A DNA stretch of 64,000 nucleotides from Phycisphaerales bacterium (GTDB taxonomy: Bacteria > Planctomycetota > Phycisphaerae > UBA1845 > UTPLA1). Location: assembly GCA_022360095.1 (NCBI GenBank), contig JAKSDK010000527.1:62001-126000 (forward strand), written 5' to 3'. Under the pieces are notes generated by a model that searched no databases, was not told the origin of the DNA, and saw only the letters and a program-made list of their open reading frames with translations. The translations under genes were made by a program, and so were the position numbers. This document shows, piece by piece, positions 25,659 to 34,276 of this stretch (the first letter of the stretch is position 1; each line of letters starts with the position of its first letter).

Positions 25659-26273
25659 TCAATTCTGAAAACCGCCTTCACCGATCAGTTTGACGAACCT
25701 CACTGCAATGGACGGACGTTCCACGACTTTTTCCGCATGGCGTTCGATCGTCGTCAGCCGCTGTGTTCCTTCGCCACCGACGGGCATAACAAGCAGGCCG
25801 CCTTCGTCCAGTTGATCGACAAGATCCTGAATGATCCGAGGTGCGGCCGCGGTAACGATGATACGGTCGTATGGGGCATGCTCGGGCCATCCACGCGTGC
25901 CATCACCGGTTTTGCAGACGACATTGCCAAGTCCGAGAAAACGGAGACGGCTCTGTGCAGATTGTGAAAGCTCGTCGAAGCGCTCCACGGAGTAAACTGT
26001 TTTTGCAAGATGGGCGAGAATGGCGGTTTGGTATCCGGTGCCGGTGCCGACTTCGAGCACTCGATGATGCGGCTTGAGCTGCAACGCCTGGGTCATACAA
26101 CCCACGATGTAAGGTTGGGAGATGGTCTGACCAAGTTCTACCGGCAAAGCTCGATCCTGGTAGGCCTGATGCGCGATGGCGGAAGGCAGAAATCGCTCGC
26201 GCGGAATCTTTCTCATGACATCCAGGATGCATGGGTCCTGAATGCCGCGTTCGGCGAGCTGAGCCTCAACCAT
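25659..26273 (-). CDS. pcm: Protein-L-isoaspartate O-methyltransferase
   Basis: 204 aa, near the usual ~210. Motifs of the PCMT family in order: RMVEAQLAERGI-type start, PRERFLP, AYQDRALPVELGQTISQP (substrate loop), then SAM-binding VLEVGTGTGYQTAILA and the acidic end of strand 2 (VYSVERF), GDGTRGWPEHAPYDRIIVTAA, and EGGLLVMPVG. It methylates isoaspartyl residues in aged proteins so that they can be repaired. The ATG at 26273 has no SD; the frame stays open for a few residues upstream (FETQRLR) but finds no better start. Neighbour of the HtrA operon: both deal with damaged protein, though a shared transcript is not shown. Confidence 0.9.
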   Translation of the reverse strand: MVEAQLAERGIQDPCILDVMRKIPRERFLPSAIAHQAYQDRALPVELGQTISQPYIVGCMTQALQLKPHHRVLEVGTGTGYQTAILAHLAKTVYSVERFDELSQSAQSRLRFLGLGNVVCKTGDGTRGWPEHAPYDRIIVTAAAPRIIQDLVDQLDEGGLLVMPVGGEGTQRLTTIERHAEKVVERPSIAVRFVKLIGEGGFQN

Positions 26274-26430
26274 TCGGAGGCGTTGGGTTTCGAATTCCGA
26301 GTCTGAAATCGAATCATCTCCGTTGGACTACACAGCCCTTGTCCTGCAATCTCCGTTCCTCAAATAAATTTCCATAGTCTGTTGTCACCACAGGCATTAG
26401 GCGCAGTTTACTTTTGCGCGTGAGATTACG

Positions 26431-26459
26431 TTGTCCCGTGCCGATAGGTTAGGTAGACT
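26431..26459 (+). promoter_or_regulatory. Promoter candidate of the CAP-domain lipoprotein
   Basis: TTGTCC (26431-26436), 17-base spacer, TAGACT (26454-26459); leader about 70 bases. Confidence 0.45.
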
Positions 26460-26534
26460 ATAGAGATTCATAAACACGAAAGCACTCGGAACAGAACAAG
26501 TTATCGGGTGTATCGGCGATCAGGAGAGATGGTT

Positions 26535-27206
26535 GTGCCTCAGGCCCATCGACGATTTTCCCGTCTTCCGCTATTTCTTTTAGGAATCGTTGTTTCCATC
26601 GCTGCAGGTTGTCAGCAGCAGGCGACATTGCCGCAGGTATTTGGTGACGCGGTCAACGGACCTTCTGATCTCATCGTGGCGGACCCGTGCGCCGATCATC
26701 TCGATCAAGACAGGCTTGTGCATGAAATGTTGACCGCCGTCAATGCCGAGCGGACCAGGCGAAATCTACGCCCTTTGAAATTGAATCCAAAGCTGACGCA
26801 GATCGCAGATTTCTACGCCTGCAGACTCGTGGATGGCAGGTTTTTCGACCATGTAGACCCCTATGACGGCTCTACGGTGGACACGCGGGCCGCGGATTTC
26901 GGATACGCATTCTTGAAGATCGGTGAGAATCTCGCTCGACAACAACGGAGTGCAACAGAGGTGATGTCGGATTTGATGGCATCTCCGAGGCATCGCGCGA
27001 ATCTTCTCGACCCCGCCTATTCGGAGATCGGAATCGCCGTGAAAGACGGAGGCGCCTCGGGCCCTTATTGGGTCCAGGAGTTCGGGCAGCCCATCGCTGA
27101 GCAAACGGCGCCGGCGACAACCGGGCTGGGCCTTCCCGTCGTCGAGCCCGAATCGAATTCCACTCCACACGCGGCCTCTCAGCCGTCTTCCAGTCGCGCC
27201 AACTGA
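26535..27206 (+). CDS. CAP/SCP-domain lipoprotein
   Basis: 223 aa from the GTG at 26535 (AGGAG eight bases upstream); an ATG at 26529 is in frame but only two bases from that SD. Basic N-terminus, hydrophobic LPLFLLGIVVSIAAGC with a lipobox-like AAGC, so a lipoprotein. Residues ~55-190 are a CAP (SCP-PR1) domain: MLTAVNAERTRRNLRPLKLN, FDHVDPYDGST, KIGENLARQQRS and HRANLLDPAYSEIGIAV, which carry the conserved His and Glu of the CAP cavity. Bacterial CAP proteins are exported and of mixed or unknown activity. The tail is Pro/Ser/Thr-rich and disordered. Stands alone. Confidence 0.85.
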   Translation: MPQAHRRFSRLPLFLLGIVVSIAAGCQQQATLPQVFGDAVNGPSDLIVADPCADHLDQDRLVHEMLTAVNAERTRRNLRPLKLNPKLTQIADFYACRLVDGRFFDHVDPYDGSTVDTRAADFGYAFLKIGENLARQQRSATEVMSDLMASPRHRANLLDPAYSEIGIAVKDGGASGPYWVQEFGQPIAEQTAPATTGLGLPVVEPESNSTPHAASQPSSSRAN

Positions 27207-27337
27207 TCGTTTTTTTTCGCGTTCATTGCAGATTAGGGCGAATTCGCTCGCGTTCGTCGACGATGGGCGCTCGCCACATCCCAACGGCGGAGCCCAACCC
27301 CCATCTTCGCCCTTCACGAGCAACGATTGAAAGGGCG

Positions 27338-28663
27338 CTACGGACTATCGTTCACGCCTCCCAGCAGTTTCCACAATTCGGCTTCCGCTTTCTTGTATTG
27401 CTGGTGTGTGCGCAAAAGATCGGCTCGAATCTTTTCCAAATCAGGGTCATTATTGGGGATGACGCCGTCGTGCAGTTCCGCGAGCGCTCGGAGTTGAGAA
27501 GAGGCGTCGTCGATTCGCGTGGCCGCCTCGGAAAAGCTCCGAGCCGCGTCGAAAACCGCCTGTTGTTTCATTTCCTGGGCGGTGGGCGCATTCAGCAGTC
27601 GCCAGGGGTGCCTTAAGACATATTTGACTCCCGTCTTCACATGATCCGAGGCTTCTTTGAAGTTGACAAGCAACCGGTTGATGTTATCGCGATTGAGGAC
27701 AACGACGTCGCGCATGGTGCTCGTGATGGTATTCACGTCTTTCACCGCCGTGCCGATTTGCTCGTTCGTGGTTTTCAGGTGGGCCAGAAGACTGTCGGCT
27801 CGGGACGAGTCCGTTTCGATCGCGATATTCGCCGTCGTCTTCTCAATGTTGACCAAGGCATTCGTGATGGGCACTTCGCCGGTCTTGAGTATGCGGCTGA
27901 CGGAGTCAATTCCATCGTTGATCGCATCCATGGCGAGATGGGCCTTTTGGAGAAGAACCTGAGGCTCGCCCGCATCGAGCTCTCGTCGAAGCTGGCCGGT
28001 CGTCCTGTTGATGTTGTCAACGATCTCGTGAAGCTTGGCCAGCAGCGTGGCTCCCTCGCCGGGACCGAGTTCCTTGGCCATGGATTCCGTCATCGCGTTC
28101 ACGTGACTCAACGACTCGTGAATTTTGCCGAGAATGGTCTCCTGGTCCTTGGGATCGAGCTGGAGCTTGATCTTGCCCAGCAGACTGTCGGGATCATCGC
28201 CATTCAGCTCGCCCTGCAGAGCGGAGACGATGGCGCCCAAACCGCCCGGCTCGGCCCCCTTGATGTAATCGCCGTCGAACGGGTCGGCCGCCTTTCCGAG
28301 GTTCAGCTTCACGAGACCGTCACCGCCGAGTGGAGGACCTTCCGCGACGGCGGCACAATCGGTCCGAAGTTTGAGAGAAGCAAGGACTTCCGCCTTTACC
28401 AATACATGAATATCGTTGGGGTCGCCGTCATCACCAACCAAGGCCAGTCCCGCTTCCACGACCTGGCCGACTTTCTGACCGCCGACCAGAACAGCGGAGC
28501 CTGGCACGATCGTCGGCATCGAGGGAGAGGGCTCGAAATGAATCACGACGGTCTGCATGTCGCCGCCCACTCCCTTGCTAATCCAGACCAGCACCATGAA
28601 GAAAAGGATGACGACCAGAATGGTGAAGCTACCGATTTTCAGCGTGTTTCGTGGCTTGGTCAT
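27338..28663 (-). CDS. MlaD-like MCE-domain protein
   Basis: 441 aa. One N-terminal TM helix (SFTILVVILFFMVLVWISKG), then an MCE domain (VVIHFEPSPSMPTIVPGSAV, LVGGQKVGQVVEA) and a long helical C-terminal part with regularly spaced Asn, Ile and Thr (NINRTTGQLRRELD, HLAMDAINDGIDSVSRIL) typical of the coiled helical barrels of longer MCE proteins. MCE proteins bind phospholipids and span the periplasm. Its ATG overlaps the stop of the ATPase gene upstream by one base, so the two are one operon. E. coli MlaD is only ~180 aa; this long form is closer to PqiB/YebT or mycobacterial Mce style in length but has one MCE domain. Confidence 0.83.
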   Translation of the reverse strand: MTKPRNTLKIGSFTILVVILFFMVLVWISKGVGGDMQTVVIHFEPSPSMPTIVPGSAVLVGGQKVGQVVEAGLALVGDDGDPNDIHVLVKAEVLASLKLRTDCAAVAEGPPLGGDGLVKLNLGKAADPFDGDYIKGAEPGGLGAIVSALQGELNGDDPDSLLGKIKLQLDPKDQETILGKIHESLSHVNAMTESMAKELGPGEGATLLAKLHEIVDNINRTTGQLRRELDAGEPQVLLQKAHLAMDAINDGIDSVSRILKTGEVPITNALVNIEKTTANIAIETDSSRADSLLAHLKTTNEQIGTAVKDVNTITSTMRDVVVLNRDNINRLLVNFKEASDHVKTGVKYVLRHPWRLLNAPTAQEMKQQAVFDAARSFSEAATRIDDASSQLRALAELHDGVIPNNDPDLEKIRADLLRTHQQYKKAEAELWKLLGGVNDSP

Positions 28664-29547
28664 CAGTGTGTCGACTCCTCGGAAGGTACAAGCAGTTTTT
28701 CAAATTCGCTCAGACCCTCAGCATCCGTCAACGGCCCGGTGGTATGGCCGTTAAGAAACTGATTCATCAGTCGGTCCTCCTTGCTCTTTAGTTGGTCGTG
28801 AGGGGTATCGCGCAGTTCCTCGAACTCCTGACGGCTTCCAATCTTGAGCACTCGGCCATGATCCAGCATGACCATCCGGTCGGCGATGCGAAAAGCGGAG
28901 TCCATTTCATGCGTGACGACGATGCTGGTGACATTCAGCTTCTTCGACAGATTGATGATCAGTTCGTCGATGGCGGCGCTGGTGACGGGGTCGAGGCCTG
29001 CTGACGGTTCGTCGTAAAATAGAATCTCGGGATCGAGGACGGTGGCGCGTGCGAGTCCCGCGCGTTTTTTCTGACCGCCTGACAACATGGACGGCATCTT
29101 GTCGCGATGCGGCAGCATGTGGACTTGTTGGAGTTTCAGCGTCACGACAATGTCAATGATCGAAGGATCGACATAACTGTGCTCGCGCAGGGGGAGGGCG
29201 ATGTTCTCGGCGAGCGTCATGGAGTTGAACAGGGCGCCGCTCTGAAACAAAATGCCGAACCGCTTTCGGATTCGGTTCATCGCTCGTTCATCCAGCCCGA
29301 CGATATCCTGAGACTCGTTCATGTCCTTGGTTTTGTAGAGCACCTGTCCCGAAGTGACGTCGTATTCACCGATGAGACAGTTAAGCAACGTACTCTTTCC
29401 GCAACCGCTTCCTCCCATCACGATGATGGTCTCACCGCGACAAACGTCAAAAGTCACGTCATGCAGAACCACCACTTCTTCGCCGTCCTTGGTTGGAAAG
29501 GCCTTGCGGAGGTTTTTGATCGAAATGATGCTTTCAGACTGTCCCAT
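28663..29547 (-). CDS. MlaF-like ABC transporter ATPase
   Basis: 294 aa. Walker A GGSGCGKST, Q-loop LFQSGALFNSM, signature MLSGGQKKRAGLARA, Walker B ILFYDEPSAGLDPV, H-loop VTHEMDSA. The Q-loop sequence FQSGALF and the signature with KKR are the MlaF/MKL subfamily marks. It would power phospholipid movement with the MCE protein encoded by the overlapping next gene. The start is the ATG at 29547; a GTG at 29556 is also possible, and neither has a good SD. The permease (MlaE) that should complete the transporter is not next to it: the gene upstream is transketolase. Confidence 0.85.
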   Translation of the reverse strand: MGQSESIISIKNLRKAFPTKDGEEVVVLHDVTFDVCRGETIIVMGGSGCGKSTLLNCLIGEYDVTSGQVLYKTKDMNESQDIVGLDERAMNRIRKRFGILFQSGALFNSMTLAENIALPLREHSYVDPSIIDIVVTLKLQQVHMLPHRDKMPSMLSGGQKKRAGLARATVLDPEILFYDEPSAGLDPVTSAAIDELIINLSKKLNVTSIVVTHEMDSAFRIADRMVMLDHGRVLKIGSRQEFEELRDTPHDQLKSKEDRLMNQFLNGHTTGPLTDAEGLSEFEKLLVPSEESTH

Positions 29548-29688
29548 CGGGGGCACCCGAATTCAGCGTTCTTTCTGATACACAATCGTCCGGACGTGCT
29601 TATTGCTCATGCATGAGTCTATGCGAAAAAACAGTCTGGCAGAAGTCAGATGCCCCCCCTGGCGTTGCCCGAGGCTTGAGGAGCCGGC

Positions 29689-31656
29689 CTACAGAATTCG
29701 GCTCGGTTGATCGCGATGAACCGCCACGCTTCGGGCCTTTGCCTCGATATCCTTCGGAGACAGATTGAGATACGCCATGATCTCGGCCGGCGTTTTGGCG
29801 CTCTTGGGTATCTTTCGACAAATCATCGACTCGACGCCAACGTGCCCTTCGACCGCAGCGGCCTCGGCCACGGCACTGCCAAGTCCACCCGAATAATTAT
29901 CTTCCACACAAAGTATTTTGTTGTTCGTCCTCTTCGCGGCGGCGAGGATCGGGCCGGCACTGAGCGGAAAGGAATAGGCATCGATCAGCGTACAGTGAAT
30001 GCCCTCGGAGACCAGGTTGTCTACGGCTTCCTTGCAGACGTGGACCATGTAGCCTGCGGTGACGATCGTCAATGCGTCTCCTTCAACCAGCGTGTGTGAC
30101 CCGCCGATCTCGAACCGTGTATCCGGTGCATACAACAACGGCACGTCCGGCCGATGGGTCCGGAGATAGCACATGCCCTCATGATCGGCCATCAGCGTGG
30201 TGCAGTGATAGGCGGCAACGGCATCACAGGGTTGAAACAAGACGCAAGCAGGCCGGCCGACGCCGTTGTCGGTCTGACCTGCAGAGCGAAAATAGGCGAC
30301 GTCGTGCAGGCTCATCTGACTTGGACCGTCAGCGGCGAGGGAAACGCCCGAATGCGATCCCACGATCTTGAGGTTGGACCGTGTAATCTGAGCCATTTCG
30401 ATTTGATCGTAGGCCCTGGCCACGAACTTCGCGAACGTGCTGACGAACGGGATGTAGCCCGCGGCGGACATACCGGCCGCGACGGAGATCATGTTCTGTT
30501 CGGCAATCTTGCACTCGACGAACCGATCCGGATGCTTCCGTGCAAGGATGTCCGAGAAGGTCGAGTTACTGACGTCGCCGTCGAGTGCGATGATTCTGGG
30601 ATCGGCTTCGGCCAGGGCGAGCAAGGCCGCGCCATAAGCGCGACGCGTGGCTAATTTCCCCTTGGCGAGTGCGGAATCCAACCCGGCGTTCTTGATCGCC
30701 TGATCAAAATCCGGTACCGCGATCGTTTTTTTCTCCATTGTCGTCGCAGCAACCGGGCCTGAAATTCGGATATCGCCGTTGGACGCATTTTCGAGGTTCA
30801 ATTCGAGGCGCATCCCATCCAGTTCGGCACAAGCCGCTTCCAGCCGATCCGATGGAACGGGCTTACCATGATTGGACTTGTCCTGCAGCGAAGGACAACC
30901 CCAGCCTTTGGTCGTCTTGGCGACAATGGCGAGAGGCTTTGCTCGTTTCTCAGGATTGGACAAAGCGGCCCGGATTGATTCGGGATCGTGACCATCAAGT
31001 GTGACGGCATCCCAGCCGAAGGCTTCGGCCTTTGCGGCGAGCGCGATCGGAGATTGTTGCCTGGAAACGTTGTCTGCCTGTCCCTGACCGTTGCAGTTGA
31101 AGATCGCAACGACATTCGTCAATTTGTGATCGGCGATGAAATCCATGGCCTCCCAAATTTGACCTTCTCGAGACTCGCCGTCACCGATGACGACGTAAAT
31201 CTGCCGATCGGTCTTTTGCTGCCGTGCGGCCAAGGCCAACCCCGCTCCGACACTTAGGCCCTGCCCCAGTGAGCCGGTGGCGGCATCGAAGAAATGAAAT
31301 CCCTCCGCCGGATTCGGGTGGCCGTCGAGCGGGCTGTCGGTTTCGCGCAGGGTGGCGAGATCAGCGACGGAAAGCTTCCTGGCGTTCGTACGATCCTTGC
31401 CGACGACTCCGCCCGCATCGGCGTAGGCCGCATAGACGGCGGGCACGGCGTGGCCTTCCGAAAGGACGAGCCGGTCGTTTCCGAGATTCCACGGATCGGC
31501 CGGATCGTAACGCATGACGTCCCGCATCAGGGTCACGACAACGTGCATGATCGACAGCGCGCTGGTCGGATGTCCCGAACCTGCGGCGGTCGTCATCCGT
31601 AGCACTTCCTTGCCGAGCTCGATAGATTTATCGTGAACAAAAGTGTTGAAGTCCAT
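29689..31656 (-). CDS. tkt: Transketolase
   Basis: 655 aa; the ATG at 31656 has AGGAG five bases upstream and begins MDFNTFVHDKSIELGKEVLR, the family start. TPP site: GHPTSALSIMHVVVTLM, LSEGHAVPAVYAAYA, GDGESREGQIWEAMDFIADH with the GDG-x26-N motif, and His residues around PLDGHPNPAEG. The pyrimidine domain begins ~ATRRAYGAALLALAEADPRI and holds the catalytic Glu in FVECKIAEQNMISVAAGMSA. Moves two-carbon units in the pentose phosphate pathway. Shape and spacing are of the two-domain eukaryote-like type; a transketolase-like paralogue cannot be excluded but nothing is missing. Monocistronic as far as seen. Confidence 0.9.
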   Translation of the reverse strand: MDFNTFVHDKSIELGKEVLRMTTAAGSGHPTSALSIMHVVVTLMRDVMRYDPADPWNLGNDRLVLSEGHAVPAVYAAYADAGGVVGKDRTNARKLSVADLATLRETDSPLDGHPNPAEGFHFFDAATGSLGQGLSVGAGLALAARQQKTDRQIYVVIGDGESREGQIWEAMDFIADHKLTNVVAIFNCNGQGQADNVSRQQSPIALAAKAEAFGWDAVTLDGHDPESIRAALSNPEKRAKPLAIVAKTTKGWGCPSLQDKSNHGKPVPSDRLEAACAELDGMRLELNLENASNGDIRISGPVAATTMEKKTIAVPDFDQAIKNAGLDSALAKGKLATRRAYGAALLALAEADPRIIALDGDVSNSTFSDILARKHPDRFVECKIAEQNMISVAAGMSAAGYIPFVSTFAKFVARAYDQIEMAQITRSNLKIVGSHSGVSLAADGPSQMSLHDVAYFRSAGQTDNGVGRPACVLFQPCDAVAAYHCTTLMADHEGMCYLRTHRPDVPLLYAPDTRFEIGGSHTLVEGDALTIVTAGYMVHVCKEAVDNLVSEGIHCTLIDAYSFPLSAGPILAAAKRTNNKILCVEDNYSGGLGSAVAEAAAVEGHVGVESMICRKIPKSAKTPAEIMAYLNLSPKDIEAKARSVAVHRDQPSRIL

Positions 31657-31909
31657 CCCGTCTCCTGGTAGACCGGTTTCACCGGTTTTGTGTGTGGTCA
31701 AGCAAGCGAAAGCGGACGCTTTCACGACAGCCGGTCTTCGTAGAGTAGCGATTATGTCGGCGCTCGCAAGCAAGAGAACGACAAACCGAGGGTTGCCAAT
31801 GCGGTTGGCTCCGATTAGGCTTTTTCGAGCAAATGGCCGAAGTATTCAAATCAGTTAGCCCAAACGAACTTACGAAAGTTGGCGTTTCAGCAAGGGGGTC
31901 TTGATACTC

Positions 31910-33178
31910 GTGGATTGCTTTCAGATCACCGGTGGTAAGCGTTTGAGGGGCACCGTCCCCATCAACGGGTCGAAAAACGCCGCGTTGCCGCTAATGGCGG
32001 CCGCCATTCTGACAGAGGGAGAAACGGTTTTAAAAGGCGTCCCTGATCTGGCGGATACGCGTCATCTCGCTTTTCTGTTGGAAAAACTCGGTCTGGCGGT
32101 CACCCGTGAGGAAAACGGGGACTTCCGCCTCAAAGTCGAGGACGAGATGAATTGCCACGCCGAATATGACCTGGTCCGGAAAATGCGGGCCAGCGTGTGC
32201 GTGATGGGCCCCTTGTTGACGAAACGAGGACGGGCCCAGGTCAGCCTGCCCGGAGGATGCAACATCGGCGATCGTCCCGTCGGTCTACACCTGCAAGGGC
32301 TATCCGGTCTTGGGGCGGATGTGGACCTTATTGGTGGTGATATCCATCTCAAGCGCAAGAAACTGAAGGGCTGTGAGATTTTCCTCGGCGGTCCCTTCGG
32401 CTCGACCGTCCTGGGAACGGCCAACGTCATGATGGCTGCCTGTCTCGCGGACGGAACGACGGTGATCGAATCGGCGGCGTGCGAACCTGAGGTCGTCGAT
32501 CTTGCGAATTATCTGAACGCCTGTGGGGCGAGGGTCAGTGGTCAGGGCACTCCCCGAATCACCATCGAGGGGGTGGACGAACTGCACGGCTGTGAATACA
32601 CCGTGGTTCCCGATCGCATTGAAGCAGGCACCTTCATGATCGCCACCGCGATCACCAACGGAGACGTCAAATTGACGAATTGCCGCCTGGACCATCTGCT
32701 GGCCCTGGTGGACCGTCTACGGGCCATCGGTGTGAACATCGAACGGACAGCCGACGGAGGTGTGCAGGTGTCCACATCGAGGCGGCTTGAACCGGTGACC
32801 ATCACCACTCAGCCCTATCCCGGGTTTCCGACGGACCTTCAGGCTCAGACCATGGCTCTTTTATGCCTGGCCGACGGAAATAGTCTGATCACCGAGAAGA
32901 TTTTCCCGGATCGATTTCAGCATGTTGCCGAATTAAACAGAATGGGGGCTCGGCTTCGCAAGGAGGGGCCGACGGTCATCGTTGAGGGCGTGAAGCAGTT
33001 GATCGGCGCCCCCGTGATGGCGAGCGATCTCCGCGCCTCGGCTGCGCTGGTGCTGGCAGGTCTGATCGCTAAGGGCAGGACGACCGTATCACGAGTCTAT
33101 CACATCGACCGCGGCTACGAACGGATCGAACAAAGACTTGCGACACTCGGCGCGGATATCAAACGAATACCGGAATAA
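31910..33178 (+). CDS. murA: UDP-N-acetylglucosamine 1-carboxyvinyltransferase
   Basis: 422 aa from a GTG at 31910, chosen because MDCFQITGGKRLRGTV aligns with the start of known MurA; a TTG at 31901 is an alternative close to AAGGGGG. Family motifs: INGSKNAALPLMAAAIL, the loop PGGCNIGDRPVGLHLQGL, which holds the catalytic Cys, VVPDRIEAGTFMIA, and GFPTDLQAQTMAL, then RASAALVLAGLIAKGRT. MurA transfers enolpyruvate from PEP to UDP-GlcNAc, the first committed step of peptidoglycan. The Cys is present (not the Asp variant), so the site is the fosfomycin-sensitive form. It supports that this planctomycete keeps a peptidoglycan route. Confidence 0.93.
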   Translation: MDCFQITGGKRLRGTVPINGSKNAALPLMAAAILTEGETVLKGVPDLADTRHLAFLLEKLGLAVTREENGDFRLKVEDEMNCHAEYDLVRKMRASVCVMGPLLTKRGRAQVSLPGGCNIGDRPVGLHLQGLSGLGADVDLIGGDIHLKRKKLKGCEIFLGGPFGSTVLGTANVMMAACLADGTTVIESAACEPEVVDLANYLNACGARVSGQGTPRITIEGVDELHGCEYTVVPDRIEAGTFMIATAITNGDVKLTNCRLDHLLALVDRLRAIGVNIERTADGGVQVSTSRRLEPVTITTQPYPGFPTDLQAQTMALLCLADGNSLITEKIFPDRFQHVAELNRMGARLRKEGPTVIVEGVKQLIGAPVMASDLRASAALVLAGLIAKGRTTVSRVYHIDRGYERIEQRLATLGADIKRIPE

Positions 33179-33330
33179 GTCAACGCTTTCCATCAAACAT
33201 TTCGATAAAAAGGAAGCCGGGCTGACAGCGCCAAGCTGGACAGTTCATCAAAGACCCAAGCCATCTCGCCGATTCGATTCAGAGGAGAGATCGAACGCCA
33301 CGCCGATTGAGGCGCGGCCGGGGTGGACTT

Positions 33331-34179
33331 ATGAACTGTGTCGGTTGCCAATATTTGCTCTGGGACCTGCCTGAGAACAGGTGTCCCGAATGCGGCGATC
33401 CTTTCGACGTAACCGACTACGCATTTGGCCGAGATTCCGTCCAATTCTTATGCGACCGTTGCGGTCAAACCTATGAAGGCGGCGATAGTCTCGGGCTACC
33501 CAATCCCCGGCGATTTGAATGCGTGGGCTGCGGACACATGCTCGACGTTGCAAAAATGCGAGTTCGGCCGATCACCGAAGATGCGTTCGGGGAACCTTTG
33601 AATTACGGGACACCGTGGGCCAATCGTCATCAGGTCGGCCTCGTCAGGGCATTCCTGGACAGCGTGGCACGACTGGCAATTCAACCGGGAGAATACTTCC
33701 GTCTATCCTCTCCGACACAGAACCACGGCGCGCTGTTGTTCAGCGTTCTTTGCGCCTACATGGCGACGGTTACGCTCCTCGCCGGTATCGAGTTGTTACA
33801 GAGGGCGGGCGTGGTGAACACCTCGGTCAGCTTTTTCGAACCGAAAGTCTTGTTCATCATCCTGACGGCGGTCCCATTCATCCAGCTTGTATGGAATCAC
33901 CTCTACGGCTTCTTCATTCATGTCATCCTATGGAGTCTCGGTTTGCAGAGCTGTGACTTCGAGCGATCGGTTCGAGCGGTAGCATTTGGAAATGCCGTGT
34001 TGCCGGCGCTGTTGATTCTCCCGCCGATCGGACTGCTGTGGTACATCGGTGTCGTTTCCAGTGGGGTCGAACACTTCAACGCCACGACCCGAAGCCGGGC
34101 GCTCCTGGCCACGTTGATCCCCGTTTTGCTGCTGGTCAATCTGGCGCTCGGAGGCGTCTTTGTGGTTCTTTATACCTAA
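33331..34179 (+). CDS. Zinc-ribbon membrane protein (Yip1-like membrane region)
   Basis: 282 aa; ATG at 33331 with GGTGGA three bases before. Two N-terminal zinc-ribbon-like pairs (MNCVGCQYLLWDLPENRCPE CG and CDRCGQTYEGG...CVGCGHML) followed by about five membrane helices (LLFSVLCAYMATVTLLAGIE, VLFIILTAVPFIQLVWNHLY, AVLPALLILPPIGLLWYIGV, LLATLIPVLLLVNLALGGVF). The membrane part resembles Yip1/YIPF domains (PF04893). Proteins of this plan, CxxC ribbons fused to Yip1-like helices, recur in Planctomycetota; function unknown. A terminator hairpin (34202-34230) follows directly. Confidence 0.72.
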   Translation: MNCVGCQYLLWDLPENRCPECGDPFDVTDYAFGRDSVQFLCDRCGQTYEGGDSLGLPNPRRFECVGCGHMLDVAKMRVRPITEDAFGEPLNYGTPWANRHQVGLVRAFLDSVARLAIQPGEYFRLSSPTQNHGALLFSVLCAYMATVTLLAGIELLQRAGVVNTSVSFFEPKVLFIILTAVPFIQLVWNHLYGFFIHVILWSLGLQSCDFERSVRAVAFGNAVLPALLILPPIGLLWYIGVVSSGVEHFNATTRSRALLATLIPVLLLVNLALGGVFVVLYT

Positions 34180-34201
34180 GAGAGTGAACGCAACCGGAGA
34201 G

Positions 34202-34230
34202 AGCCCCGGGCAAAAATGCCCGGGGCTTTT
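34202..34230 (+). terminator. GC-rich terminator, copy 3
   Basis: AGCCCCGGGCA-AAAA-TGCCCGGGGCT, then TTTT. Same stem as the hairpins at 14987 and 16928. It lies 23 bases after the stop of the zinc-ribbon membrane protein gene. Confidence 0.85.
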
Positions 34231-34276
34231 GATGCCCGTTCTATTAACGACCCGCGAGCGAACGACGTCGTCGCAA

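Noticed and set aside
27641..28762. 373-aa plus-strand open frame
   Set aside because: Shadow of the MCE-domain gene; no domain and no SD.
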